64,000 nucleotides of DNA. Origin: JAGVPT01 sp963717445. Lineage in GTDB: Bacteria; Bacteroidota; Ignavibacteria; UBA10030; UBA8401. The translations under genes and the position numbers were made by a program. The notes under the pieces are model-generated. The model ran no database searches. It was not told the DNA's origin and saw nothing but the letters and a program-made list of their open reading frames with translations. Of the stretch, positions 47,440-55,471 are shown one piece after another (position 1 is the stretch's first letter; each line of letters starts with the position of its first letter). The stretch covers positions 2,108,001 through 2,172,000 of the forward strand of contig OY970334.1 of NCBI GenBank assembly GCA_963717445.1, given 5' to 3'.

Positions 47440-47690
47440 TCCAGCCTTTTCATTGTCATCCTGAGTCCCGACGTTCTTTGTCGGGACGTAGGATCCACGA
47501 CACTGCACTGCCGTGACGGTAGGATGAACGATCTGAAAAACCTGCGGGCCACCAGACTGCAGTGTCATGGATTCTTCGTCGCTACGCTCCTCAGAATGAC
47601 AAAGACTGTTGCCTTTTCATTGTCATCCTGAGTCCCGACGTTCTTTGTCGGGATCCTTAGAGTGACATTGCTTGGGGATTTTTCGGAAGC
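47440..47690. repeat. REP-like repeat cluster
   Basis: The phrase CATTGTCATCCTGAGTCCCG followed by ACGTTCTTTGTCGGGA occurs twice (47451-47492 and 47619-47652). Each is a hairpin with GTCCCGACG…CGTCGGGAC-like halves. Between them lies TCATGGATTCTTCGTCGCTA. This is noncoding spacer between the GIY-YIG gene and the Tat-exported oxidoreductase. Confidence 0.55.
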
Positions 47691-47709
47691 CTCGTTTTAT
47701 TTGCACCAG

Positions 47710-49026
47710 TTAAATCCGCGGTTCCCATCCTTTTTCATACTCGCGCCCCCACATTTCCATCGCCTTGGCGTCGTTCAGAATATGCCCCGTCTGAACGTCA
47801 AGGGTTAACGCCCGGTTCGTTTTCCAGGCGATGTTCGAGAGGAGCAATGTCGTGACGCTGATGTTCGCCTCTTCTACGGGCGAATGCAATTGTTCCCCGG
47901 TCCGGATGCCGTCGATGAAATTCCGGAAATGAGCGTCGGTCATGTCGTCCGCGCTGGTGAGATCCTGGGTCGTGCTCTTGTTCTCTGTCTTGAATTCGTC
48001 AATCTTTTTGTCATCCAGACCGAAGACTTCGTATCCGCTCCTGTCAATGATGACGGTACCTTCCGTTCCCTCAATGGCCGCTCCGCGATCCCTGCCGTAG
48101 GTCCGCTTCCCTTGACAACTGAGGCCTTCCCACGTAATCATTTTTCCGTCATACTCAAAGCTGGTGACCAACGTGTCGTAGAATTCCCAGTCGTCGTTGA
48201 AGTGATACCGTCCTCCCGATGACGTCACAGTCTTCGGAAAGTCAACGCCGAGCGCCCACCGGCAGACGTCGACTTCGTGCGTACCGTTGTTAAGCGTCTC
48301 GCCCGTCCCCCAATTCCAGAACCAATGCCAGTTGTAAGGATGGATATTGTCTTTGTACGGTCTCCGGGGCGCCGGGCCTTGCCACAATTGCCAGTCCAGC
48401 TCATTCGGGACGGGAGCAATTTTTCCAACACCGATGGACTCCCGCGTGTTCGAGTACCATGCCTTTGCAAAATACGGCCGTCCGATAAGACCGTTCTTGA
48501 TGCGGTGTATGATTTCAATGGTGTGCGGCGATGAACGCTGTTGATTTCCCATTTGCACAAGTTGCCCACACTTCTTCTGCGCCTGGACAAGCAGCTCTCC
48601 TTCATGCGGATTGTGACTGCACGGCTTTTCGACGTAAACGTGTTTCCCCGCCTCCAAAGCCATAATCGCCATTGGTGTATGCCAGTGATCCGGCGTCGCA
48701 ATCGAGACCGCATCGACATCGTCGGAATCAAGGAGCTTTCTGAAATCTTGCACCCGGGTTGGGGCGCGACCGGTTTTGTTCTGTACGGCAACGGAGAATT
48801 TGTCGAGCTCCCTGCTGTCAACGTCGCAGACGTGACTGATGGTTGCATTGCGGTTCGCTGCGAGAGACTCAAGGTGCGCGTATCCCCGGCCGTGTAAACC
48901 GATGACGGCAAAATTCACCCTCTCATTTGCGCCTATGATCCGGGAATAACTTTTCGCATTCAAGCCGGCCGCCAATCCCGCTGCGACAATGGTGGTGCCC
49001 CGGAGAAACTCGCGTCGCGTTGTCAT
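47710..49026 (-). CDS. Tat-exported Gfo/Idh/MocA-family oxidoreductase
   Basis: The 438-residue product has a twin-arginine signal ('TTRREFLRGTTIVAAGLAAG', RR at 4-5). The NAD(P)-binding motif is 'NFAVIGLHGRGYAHLESLAA'; 'SIATPDHWHTPMAIMALEAG', 'HVYVEKPCSHNPHEGELLV' (EKP) and 'GGRYHFNDDWEFYDT' follow. The C-terminal dimer and substrate domain is typical of periplasmic members that oxidise C3 of glycosides. AAAGGAG precedes the ATG. The sugar isomerase gene lies 25 bases upstream and the DUF1080 gene before that, in the order DUF1080, isomerase, oxidoreductase. GC-rich compared with genes outside 44.5-51 kb. Confidence 0.9.
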   Translation of the reverse strand: MTTRREFLRGTTIVAAGLAAGLNAKSYSRIIGANERVNFAVIGLHGRGYAHLESLAANRNATISHVCDVDSRELDKFSVAVQNKTGRAPTRVQDFRKLLDSDDVDAVSIATPDHWHTPMAIMALEAGKHVYVEKPCSHNPHEGELLVQAQKKCGQLVQMGNQQRSSPHTIEIIHRIKNGLIGRPYFAKAWYSNTRESIGVGKIAPVPNELDWQLWQGPAPRRPYKDNIHPYNWHWFWNWGTGETLNNGTHEVDVCRWALGVDFPKTVTSSGGRYHFNDDWEFYDTLVTSFEYDGKMITWEGLSCQGKRTYGRDRGAAIEGTEGTVIIDRSGYEVFGLDDKKIDEFKTENKSTTQDLTSADDMTDAHFRNFIDGIRTGEQLHSPVEEANISVTTLLLSNIAWKTNRALTLDVQTGHILNDAKAMEMWGREYEKGWEPRI

Positions 49027-49051
49027 CTATTTTCTCCTTTCTGAAGATTGA

Positions 49052-49900
49052 TTACATCGTTGCAATGATACCACGCACGTAACCGACCGACTCCGCAACG
49101 CCCGGGAGAGGATCTTTTTCGTCTTTCTCATGCTCAAAGTGAATCGTGTTCGAATACTTGACTCTGGCAAGGGTAGATATGAGTTTTGGGATGTCAATGA
49201 CTCCCCGGCCGATTTCTAGCTCTGTCCCACCAGCATCTGCGGAACTGACATCTTTCATATGGATATCGAGAAGGCGATCGGAAAACCTCTCGACTTCATG
49301 GGCCGGATCCAGTCCCAGCCGCTGCGTATGCCCGACATCGATGCAGAGCCCCATCCTTTTGTCCATCCCCTCGACAAGCCGGTACGCGCTCTCCGGGCTT
49401 GGATACCGCTTGTCCGTCGGACCGTGGTTATGGATTGCAAGTGCGATGCCGGTCTGCTTCACCATGCGCTCGACGAGTTTCAAGAGAGGTTCGTCCGGAC
49501 ATCCCACCATGAACGAAATCCCTGCGGCCCTGGCATACCGGAATGCATTGTTGACTTCGTCCTCGTTGGTCATGTAGATCACCCCGCACGACGAGAGCTC
49601 TAGACCTTCAGCTTTCAACTTGTCGACTGTGGCCAGGATATCCTCGTCGCTGCTCTTCAAAGGCATGTGCACATCCTTAAGAGCGAGCTTTTTGATCCCG
49701 AGCCTTTTTGTCATTGCGATAGCCTGGTCAAGTGTGAATGCCCGGAAGGAGTACGAAGCAATGCCGAGGGTGAATGAGACTGGAGAAGAATGGCTGTCCC
49801 CGACATTCTTCCCGCGGGGTATTGCTGGGTCGTGGAGAATTCCGGCCAGTGCGCCGGCGCCGGTAAGCGCTAAGAACTCGCGTCGTGATTTTTTTGTCAT
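49052..49900 (-). CDS. Tat-exported sugar phosphate isomerase/epimerase-like TIM barrel
   Basis: The 282-residue product begins with a Tat signal ('KKSRREFLALTGAGALAG'). An AP-endonuclease-2/xylose-isomerase-like barrel follows: 'LGIASYSFRAFTLDQAIAM', 'KLALKDVHMP', 'GIALAIHNHGPTDK' (metal-site H), 'MGLCIDVGHTQRLG' (metal-site D/H), 'DIHMKDV' and 'TIHFEHEKDE' (final E). These supply the usual divalent-metal ligands. GAGGATTTAAC precedes the ATG. Members next to Gfo/Idh/MocA and DUF1080 proteins process keto-sugars in the periplasm, and this is the best guess here. Confidence 0.87.
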   Translation of the reverse strand: MTKKSRREFLALTGAGALAGILHDPAIPRGKNVGDSHSSPVSFTLGIASYSFRAFTLDQAIAMTKRLGIKKLALKDVHMPLKSSDEDILATVDKLKAEGLELSSCGVIYMTNEDEVNNAFRYARAAGISFMVGCPDEPLLKLVERMVKQTGIALAIHNHGPTDKRYPSPESAYRLVEGMDKRMGLCIDVGHTQRLGLDPAHEVERFSDRLLDIHMKDVSSADAGGTELEIGRGVIDIPKLISTLARVKYSNTIHFEHEKDEKDPLPGVAESVGYVRGIIATM

Positions 49901-49923
49901 GTTAAATCCTCAGAGTATGAAGT

Positions 49924-50073
49924 AGAGACTTCTGAATAATTCCAAAAATTCGTCTCGCGCAAAGACGCAAAGTCGCAAAGTCGCAAATTGGTCATATAAC
50001 AAAATCTTCGCGCCTTTTCCGAAAGGGATGGCTTCGCCAGCGGCTTGGCGAGAGCCAATTTTTCAGATGTCAC
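49924..50073. repeat. MITE-like element, family B, copy 2
   Basis: A 150-bp relative of 45696-45816: starts AGAGACTTCTGAATAATTCC, holds TCTCGCGCAAAGACGCAAAG and CGGCTTGGCGAGAGCCAATT, and ends TTTTTCAGATGTC. It is longer because of an extra tandem AGTCGCAA and the insert CCGAAAGGGATGGCTTCGCC. It fills the whole gap between the DUF1080 stop and the isomerase leader. Confidence 0.6.
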
Positions 50074-50083
50074 AAGTACTGAT

Positions 50084-50845
50084 TCATTGCAGAATCCGGA
50101 TCTTCACATTGCGGAAGAATACCTGATTCCCGTGATCTTGAAGCAGGATGTGTCCCTTCTCAGCAATGCCGAAATCCGGCATATCCTTGAATTTGCTTTC
50201 TGCTTTATGAGCCAGAAATTCCTTTCCACCACGCTCATATTCGAGAACCTTTACCCCATTGAGCCAATGCTCCACATGCATTCCCTTGACAAGGATTCGT
50301 GCAGTGTTCCAGGCACCTATAGGGTTCGGATGTTTGTTGCTTGCCGGAAAGAGGTCGTATAATGACGCGAGCGTCCGGTTGCCGTTGATACCGAGTTTTG
50401 CGTCCGGATGCCTCGCATCGTCGAGCAACTGGTATTCGAGGCCGATAGCGGAACCGGGGTTCTTTTTCTGTTTTTCGGTAACGAAGTACTTGATTCCGCT
50501 GTTGGCGCCTTCGGTGAGTTTGAAATCCACCATCAAATCAAAATTACTGTATTCGTCCACAGTCACAATATCGCCGCCGTTCGCTGCCTCGCGTCCTTCT
50601 GAAGCCTCGACAATGAGCATGCCGTCGCGCACCTCCCACCCTTTCTCGGGAAACGAATCGCGGTATGCACCGCGCCAGCCATTGGTGGATTTTCCGTCAA
50701 ACAAAAGCTTCCAGCCTTCTTTCAGTTCCTTTTCGGTGAGTGTGTTCGAAGCATTGACTTCGTCTGTCCCTTGTTGACCCAAAGAGAGAAATGTGAGGAG
50801 GAGGAACAGGACAGACACATTAATGAACGACCTGATGACAACCAT
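50084..50845 (-). CDS. DUF1080 (3-keto-glycoside hydrolase/lyase-like) secreted protein
   Basis: ATG 50845 follows GAGGAGATACAT and opens on a signal peptide ('RSFINVSVLFLLLTFLSLGQ'), giving 253 residues. The frame's longer upstream part is not credible. The jelly-roll domain has DUF1080 hallmarks: 'EGWKLLFDGKSTNGWRG', 'GWEVRDGMLIVEAS', 'DIVTVDEYSNFDLMVDFKLT', 'GANSGIKYFV', 'GLEYQLLDD' and 'DHGNQVFFRNVKIR'. Characterised members cleave 3-keto-glycosides made by Gfo/Idh/MocA dehydrogenases, which are encoded just downstream. Probably periplasmic. Confidence 0.88.
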   Translation of the reverse strand: MVVIRSFINVSVLFLLLTFLSLGQQGTDEVNASNTLTEKELKEGWKLLFDGKSTNGWRGAYRDSFPEKGWEVRDGMLIVEASEGREAANGGDIVTVDEYSNFDLMVDFKLTEGANSGIKYFVTEKQKKNPGSAIGLEYQLLDDARHPDAKLGINGNRTLASLYDLFPASNKHPNPIGAWNTARILVKGMHVEHWLNGVKVLEYERGGKEFLAHKAESKFKDMPDFGIAEKGHILLQDHGNQVFFRNVKIRILQ

Positions 50846-51075
50846 ATATGTATCTCCTCGAAACGGTGGGTGGAATAGTGGGACGAATTGAGACAGGCAG
50901 CCTGCCAGCGGACAGACCCCGCGAATCGTAAATTGCTTTTCCGATTCTATTCTCCCTACCAATGTACAATTCAACGATGACTGGAGCAACTGAACTGCAA
51001 ATCTGACCTCGAAGTAACAAAGCACTTTTGTTATCTTATAGGTACAATCATGCAATCCCATTAATTGCAGGTTAT

Positions 51076-51124
51076 CTACTAAAGTTGCTAATCCATTTGC
51101 TCATTAAACTGACAACTTTAGTAG
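51076..51124. repeat. Perfect 12-bp inverted repeat
   Basis: CTACTAAAGTTG (51076-51087) and CAACTTTAGTAG (51113-51124) form a perfect stem around a 25-base spacer. It lies directly upstream of the 68-bp tandem repeats and of the likely DUF1080 promoter region. It could be an operator, a transcript hairpin or the end of a small element; nothing decides between these. Confidence 0.45.
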
Positions 51125-51153
51125 ACTCCACAGAAAAAATCATTGAAATCCAA

Positions 51154-51357
51154 GTGCCCGTAGCTCAATCCCGCAAACGACGCGGGATTTCGCATTAGCA
51201 AAATTCTGCAAACTTAAACTTGTGCCCGTAGCTCAATCCCGCAAACGACGCGGGATTTCGCATTAGCAAAATTCTGCAAACTTAAACTTGTGCCCGTAGC
51301 TCAATCCCGCAAACGACGCGGGATTTCGCATTAGCAAAATTCTGCAAACTTAAACTT
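51154..51357 (+). repeat. Three perfect 68-bp tandem repeats with tRNA-like start
   Basis: Units start at 51154, 51222 and 51290 and are identical. Each begins GTGCCCGTAGCTCAA, the same 15 bases that open the tRNA-Arg-like element immediately following at 51358. Each continues with the hairpin AATCCCGC-aaacgac-GCGGGATT and the AT-rich tail TCGCATTAGC…AACTTAAACTT. Lack of any divergence suggests recent duplication. No coding capacity and no spacers that differ, so not a CRISPR array. Confidence 0.85.
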
Positions 51358-51508
51358 GTGCCCGTAGCTCAACTGGTCTACGACTCTACGAGTCGCAGAC
51401 TCGTGGAGATAGAGCATCAGCCTTCTAAGACCGCTGCGGTAACAAAAAGCCCCTGTATTCACAATGGTTTTTTGCATCTATCGCTACCTCCAGTAACCAA
51501 AATGTAAC
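51358..51508 (+). other. tRNA-Arg-like element, copy 2
   Basis: This is the second copy of the element at 44376. It reads GTGCCCG-TA-GCTC-AACTGG, a 32-base D-loop insertion with hairpin ACGAGTC-gca-GACTCGT (51388-51404), GAGC, A, TCAGC-CTTCTAA. Here the acceptor strand GTGCCCG is the more tRNA-like version. The anticodon stem is not closed and no T-arm follows, although AAAAAGCCCCTGTATTC is in the T-arm position. It ends in CAGTAACCAAAATGTAAC like copy 1. Confidence 0.6.
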
Positions 51509-51568
51509 ATCACACCTACCACATTTCTTCCGTAGATTCAGAACCTCTAATCACAAAACAAGAATTGA

Positions 51569-52930
51569 TCAAATTAAATTGATTTTGTTCAAAGATTTGA
51601 ACGGCCAATCATGATTGTGCCTTGCCCAGAAGAGAAAGAATACTGTTCCGGTTGCGATCCATACAAGCCCTAAACTTATTGCTTCGATCCCGGAGCAGAT
51701 GAAAATAAAAGCAAAGCCCAAAAAAGCTATGATTGATGGCAATGGATAAAGCCACATTCTATACGGTCTTTTCAAATCTGGTTGATTTTTTCTTAGAATA
51801 GTGAGGCCGATAATTTGTCCTAAAAATTGGATTAGTATTCTGCTCGATAATGTCGCCGCAATGATGAAGTCCAAATCAAAAAGGCTTGCGATACACGTTA
51901 TAGATCCGACCAATAATAAAGAGTAATGTGGAATGAGCTTCGTAGGATGGATCGCTTTCAACCGACTAAAAAAGAAACCGTCTCTTGCCGCGGCAAAAGG
52001 AATTCGTGAATAACTCAACATCAAAGAATAAATTGAACCGTACGCGGTTAACGCTACCATTATTGTAACTATGATCGCTGTCGTACGCCCGTAATAATTA
52101 TTGAAAATATCAGAAACGATGTGCGTCGAGCTTGATATTATCCGCCAATGAGTCACGCCAAGGATCAAAAAATTCATTACCGCATATAATAATGCTACAC
52201 CAAGAACCGACCAGATGATCGCCCTCGGAAAAACATAACCCGGATTCTTAACCTCCTCTTCTACATAACAAATATTGTAATATCCTAAGAGATCATACAT
52301 TGCAATTAACGTTGCACCGCCAAGCCCTAAAACAAACCCCCATGAAAAGGAGAACCATCCCTTAGGCATATCCAAAATGTTTGCAGCATTAAAATGGACG
52401 ATGCCGACCACGATAGTTATAGCCACTGTCAACAACATAATGATCCACAGTATAATTGTAATAGCTCCTACAAATCTGATCCTTTTATAGTGGAGGATAA
52501 TGGTTAACACTCCGGCACCAAACGAAAGTAGTCTAATATTTGTCCCTGTTAGCCATGGTATAATAAACGCAACATAATGCATCATCCCGACTAAACCTGA
52601 TGCGATTTCAAAAGGGCCGCTCAAAAGGAATGACCACACAAACAAGAACGCAATCATCTTGCCGAAATATTTCTTATATGCTTCCCTTAAGTAGACATAA
52701 GAACCTCCTTCTCCAGGGAGCGACGTGCTAAGCTCGGCCCAAACTTGGCCGTCGCAAATTGCAATGATCGCTCCAACAATCCAACCAAACATAGCCTGAG
52801 GTCCTCCCATTGCAGAGATAATCAAGGGGAAGGTAATAAATGGTCCGATACCTACCATGGTAGCCATGTTTGAGGCCGTTGCATGCAACAGACCTAAACC
52901 TCTATCTAATTTTTCAACGTGTTGTGACAT
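51569..52930 (-). CDS. APC-superfamily amino-acid permease
   Basis: The 453-residue membrane protein has about 12 hydrophobic segments. 'TMVGIGPFITFPLIISAMGG' carries the GIGxxI-type unwound helix 1 motif of APC transporters. 'AELSTSLPGEGGSYVYLREA' is the conserved loop after helix 2, and 'GYYNICYVEEEVKNPGYVFP' matches the helix 6-7 region. It probably carries an amino acid or polyamine, by antiport or with protons. It has no metabolic partner nearby and is AT-rich like the rest of the window outside the 44.5-51 kb segment. Downstream on its transcript lie the tRNA-like element and tandem repeats. Confidence 0.88.
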   Translation of the reverse strand: MSQHVEKLDRGLGLLHATASNMATMVGIGPFITFPLIISAMGGPQAMFGWIVGAIIAICDGQVWAELSTSLPGEGGSYVYLREAYKKYFGKMIAFLFVWSFLLSGPFEIASGLVGMMHYVAFIIPWLTGTNIRLLSFGAGVLTIILHYKRIRFVGAITIILWIIMLLTVAITIVVGIVHFNAANILDMPKGWFSFSWGFVLGLGGATLIAMYDLLGYYNICYVEEEVKNPGYVFPRAIIWSVLGVALLYAVMNFLILGVTHWRIISSSTHIVSDIFNNYYGRTTAIIVTIMVALTAYGSIYSLMLSYSRIPFAAARDGFFFSRLKAIHPTKLIPHYSLLLVGSITCIASLFDLDFIIAATLSSRILIQFLGQIIGLTILRKNQPDLKRPYRMWLYPLPSIIAFLGFAFIFICSGIEAISLGLVWIATGTVFFLFWARHNHDWPFKSLNKINLI

Positions 52931-53178
52931 AGGATCTGTTCACAGAGAATTGTAATAATTGTCCTCGGCGAGGATAGGTCATGTGCAGCTTAATCGCAGC
53001 CAACATGAGACTGGAAGTTGCGAACTGGTAAAAATATGTGCTCTTTAAGGTTCATCAGTTGAATAACTTAAGAAGGGTAACTACACATCAATGTTATGAA
53101 TCGCCATTCCGGAATGAGAATAGATCGTCATCTTTTCATTCAGGTCTTCAATATTCCGTGTACTTTCTTTGCAAGAAC

Positions 53179-53387
53179 TTATGGAGTGAATGGCTTTAGG
53201 ATGAGGTCGAAGGTTTTATCCAATACTCTCTGATCCGCAATGACATTTGGAGCAGTAAAGCATTTGAAGTATTCACCATGAATAATAATGCATCGGTAAA
53301 TTTTATATTCAATTCTTTGGTGATATCAATGTTACCCGGAGCTGGATAAAATAAGTCCGGAGCATAACGCAGATCACATATCATCAA
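53179..53387 (-). pseudogene. Frameshifted C-terminal gene remnant
   Basis: One frame starts 'MICDLRYAPDLFYPAPGNID' and reads to 'KELNIK'. Shifting frame there restores 'IYRCIIIHGEYFKCFTAPNV' and 'LDKTFDLILKPFTP' before TAA 53179-53181. The two parts read as one natural C-terminus broken by a single frameshift. Not recognised as any family. It stops just upstream of another short frame ending 'SHSGMAIHNIDV' (stop near 53087), so this 450-bp gap after the 692-residue gene is probably a decayed gene. Confidence 0.4.
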
Positions 53388-53392
53388 TTCTA

Positions 53393-55471
53393 TTACTTAA
53401 CGACTTTAATTAAACGAGTTGATTTTTCTTGAACGTCTAATGTAACAAGTATATAATTCCCACTTTTCTCATAATCAAGTTTCTTTCCATCAATCATTTC
53501 GTCTATGCCCGAGATATTATTAATAGAAAGATCTTTAGCGTCAATGGTTATTGTAATTTGTGCATCTTTTGCACTTGGGTTAAATACGGTAAAATAAAGG
53601 CTATCGCTTTCTTTGGATCCAAATCTTTCTATTCTTAATTCTTTAGTACTTAGCCTGGCTAGCGTAATCGGCTGCCATCCTGCCAAAGAAATCTCCTTTA
53701 TCAAAGGAATATATTTCTTAAAATAAGGTCTCCCTTGATTATATTTTACTGAATCTGCCCAGTATACATTATTGGAAGAATTTACACTAAAAAATGATGG
53801 AAAGAACCCGTAAAACAACATCCTCTCAAAATATTCTTGATATCCTACGTAAGGTGGCTGCGTAAATACGCTGTCATCCATTCCCTCGTTCAATAAGAAG
53901 ACCACCGGTTTCTGATAAGATAACGCACGGTAAAATTGCAATCTCGTCATTCCCGTTTCAGTCTTTGAATGCCAATTCAGCTCAGAACCGAATAGATCCA
54001 GCGCACCTGCTTCAAATGGTATCCAACCGTATCCGTTTCCCATGACATATTTACCCTGCTCATGCATTTGATCAGAAACTTTCTTCATCATCTTGTAATC
54101 TGAAGAATAACTCCAAACCACGGGTCTGGGTTTATCGAGCGATGAGGAAAATGTCAGCGGATAATCGGTGCATTCAAAATGGCTCGGATTATAGTCCACA
54201 TCATATTGCCAGAGCCATTCGAGGCAATCGAAATATATTCCATCAACATTCTTCTCTAAAGCGGGGTAAATTTCATTCTTGCAAACATCATCATATGCAT
54301 TAAATCCTTGCAGATCGGGATCCGTATTTATGTTTATGCTCATAGCCCAGCCTGTTGAGAACCAGGGAGTTTCGAGTTTCCGCGCAATAAATTTGCCCTC
54401 TTTATCCAGGGCTGCGTATGTCCGGAAAAATTCAGCTCGATCCCCCGAGATCGTTTCTTTACCGGTAACCTGATCATACGTTAGATCGCGCTTAGGTATC
54501 GGTATTTCTTGTTCCCAGGGATCAGTGTATTGGAAGGTGAGAACATCTGCCATTTTCCCCGCTTGAATTGTTGATAACGGAATTTTCATACCGTTATCCC
54601 TGGCTTTCCAATCTGTTTCGTGAAATGCGAAACCAAAGTCTCTCCATCCTTTTATTTTAAACAACGGTGAAAAAGGAAGCCATATTCCTTCTTGAGTCAC
54701 TCGTTGTCTAAAGTATTCCGGTTGGATTTGATAATATTTACTCAAGGCGGCTCGCATGTTCCAATCATGATCATACTCAAAGAGCAGGAGCTTAAAGAAT
54801 GTCTTGTTGGGGAATTGTTTTGTATGACTGGAAATCGCTAAATCAAATTCCGAGATTATTCCGGAAGCCGGTTCGTACGCTAATCTGAATACAACAGGAA
54901 TTCCCATATCGACTCCCCATCCAAATCCAACTTCACCTGTCGAGACTGCTGCCAGTGGATAGAATGACATTTGACCGCTCCCCAATTTATCTCCATAACC
55001 GCCATTATGTCGGTCATCCGCGTTAAATGCGCCGGCCGGTGGAACTACGCTGCTCGCATCGACATAATTACTGTATAATCCACTATCAGCCCCGACAGAT
55101 ATTGTGCTGTCCAGATCGTAATTCCACGTGACGATCCCGGAGTCCCTTACCGGGAAAACAATTTTCAAGGAAAAGCACACATCTTCTTTTGTCAATGCTG
55201 ACGCCTCGCCAAATAAGACAAGGTGAGATTTATATTTTTTGAATGTGAGCTTTACATTTAAACTTTTGTCGGTGAATTGTTTGACAAGACCGAGTTCGTT
55301 TTCCTTGGTACCGTTGTCCTGAAGCCGTGTGAAAGAATCCGACTTTACAGGAGAAAAGTATTTAACATCAACTTTTGCATCTCGAATAATATCCAACCAG
55401 TGATCAACTTGTGCATTGGCCGGAGTTCCTGTTACGATGAATAGTAGAAGAATGCCGATAGCTGTTTTCAT
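53393..55471 (-). CDS. Large secreted protein of unknown glycosidase-like family
   Basis: The 692-residue product has a signal peptide (1-20, TGTPANAQ). GGAAGG lies upstream. Residues about 25-260 look like an N-terminal beta-sandwich. Then comes a barrel-like part with 'GIWLPFSPLFKIKGWRDFGF', 'ADVLTFQYTDPWEQEIP', 'KNVDGIYFDCLEWLWQYDVD', 'GKYVMGNGYGWIPFEAGALD' and 'VFLLNEGMDD'. The end is a small beta domain ('SLYFTVFNPSAKDAQITITI'). 'GIYFDCLEWLW' is a strand-4-like acidic motif typical of clan-A or GH-36-like barrels. No family can be named. Its place next to sugar genes suggests a glycan substrate. Confidence 0.5.
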   Translation of the reverse strand: MKTAIGILLLFIVTGTPANAQVDHWLDIIRDAKVDVKYFSPVKSDSFTRLQDNGTKENELGLVKQFTDKSLNVKLTFKKYKSHLVLFGEASALTKEDVCFSLKIVFPVRDSGIVTWNYDLDSTISVGADSGLYSNYVDASSVVPPAGAFNADDRHNGGYGDKLGSGQMSFYPLAAVSTGEVGFGWGVDMGIPVVFRLAYEPASGIISEFDLAISSHTKQFPNKTFFKLLLFEYDHDWNMRAALSKYYQIQPEYFRQRVTQEGIWLPFSPLFKIKGWRDFGFAFHETDWKARDNGMKIPLSTIQAGKMADVLTFQYTDPWEQEIPIPKRDLTYDQVTGKETISGDRAEFFRTYAALDKEGKFIARKLETPWFSTGWAMSININTDPDLQGFNAYDDVCKNEIYPALEKNVDGIYFDCLEWLWQYDVDYNPSHFECTDYPLTFSSSLDKPRPVVWSYSSDYKMMKKVSDQMHEQGKYVMGNGYGWIPFEAGALDLFGSELNWHSKTETGMTRLQFYRALSYQKPVVFLLNEGMDDSVFTQPPYVGYQEYFERMLFYGFFPSFFSVNSSNNVYWADSVKYNQGRPYFKKYIPLIKEISLAGWQPITLARLSTKELRIERFGSKESDSLYFTVFNPSAKDAQITITIDAKDLSINNISGIDEMIDGKKLDYEKSGNYILVTLDVQEKSTRLIKVVK

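Noticed and set aside
48225..48911. Minus-strand 228-residue frame inside the Tat-exported oxidoreductase
   Set aside because: It is an overlapping frame rich in Arg, Ser and Thr within a clear Gfo/Idh/MocA gene.
51154..51357. Possible CRISPR array or integron attC array
   Set aside because: The units are identical over all 68 bases, with no variable spacers, no cas genes, no paired GTTRRRY/RYYYAAC core sites and no gene cassettes.
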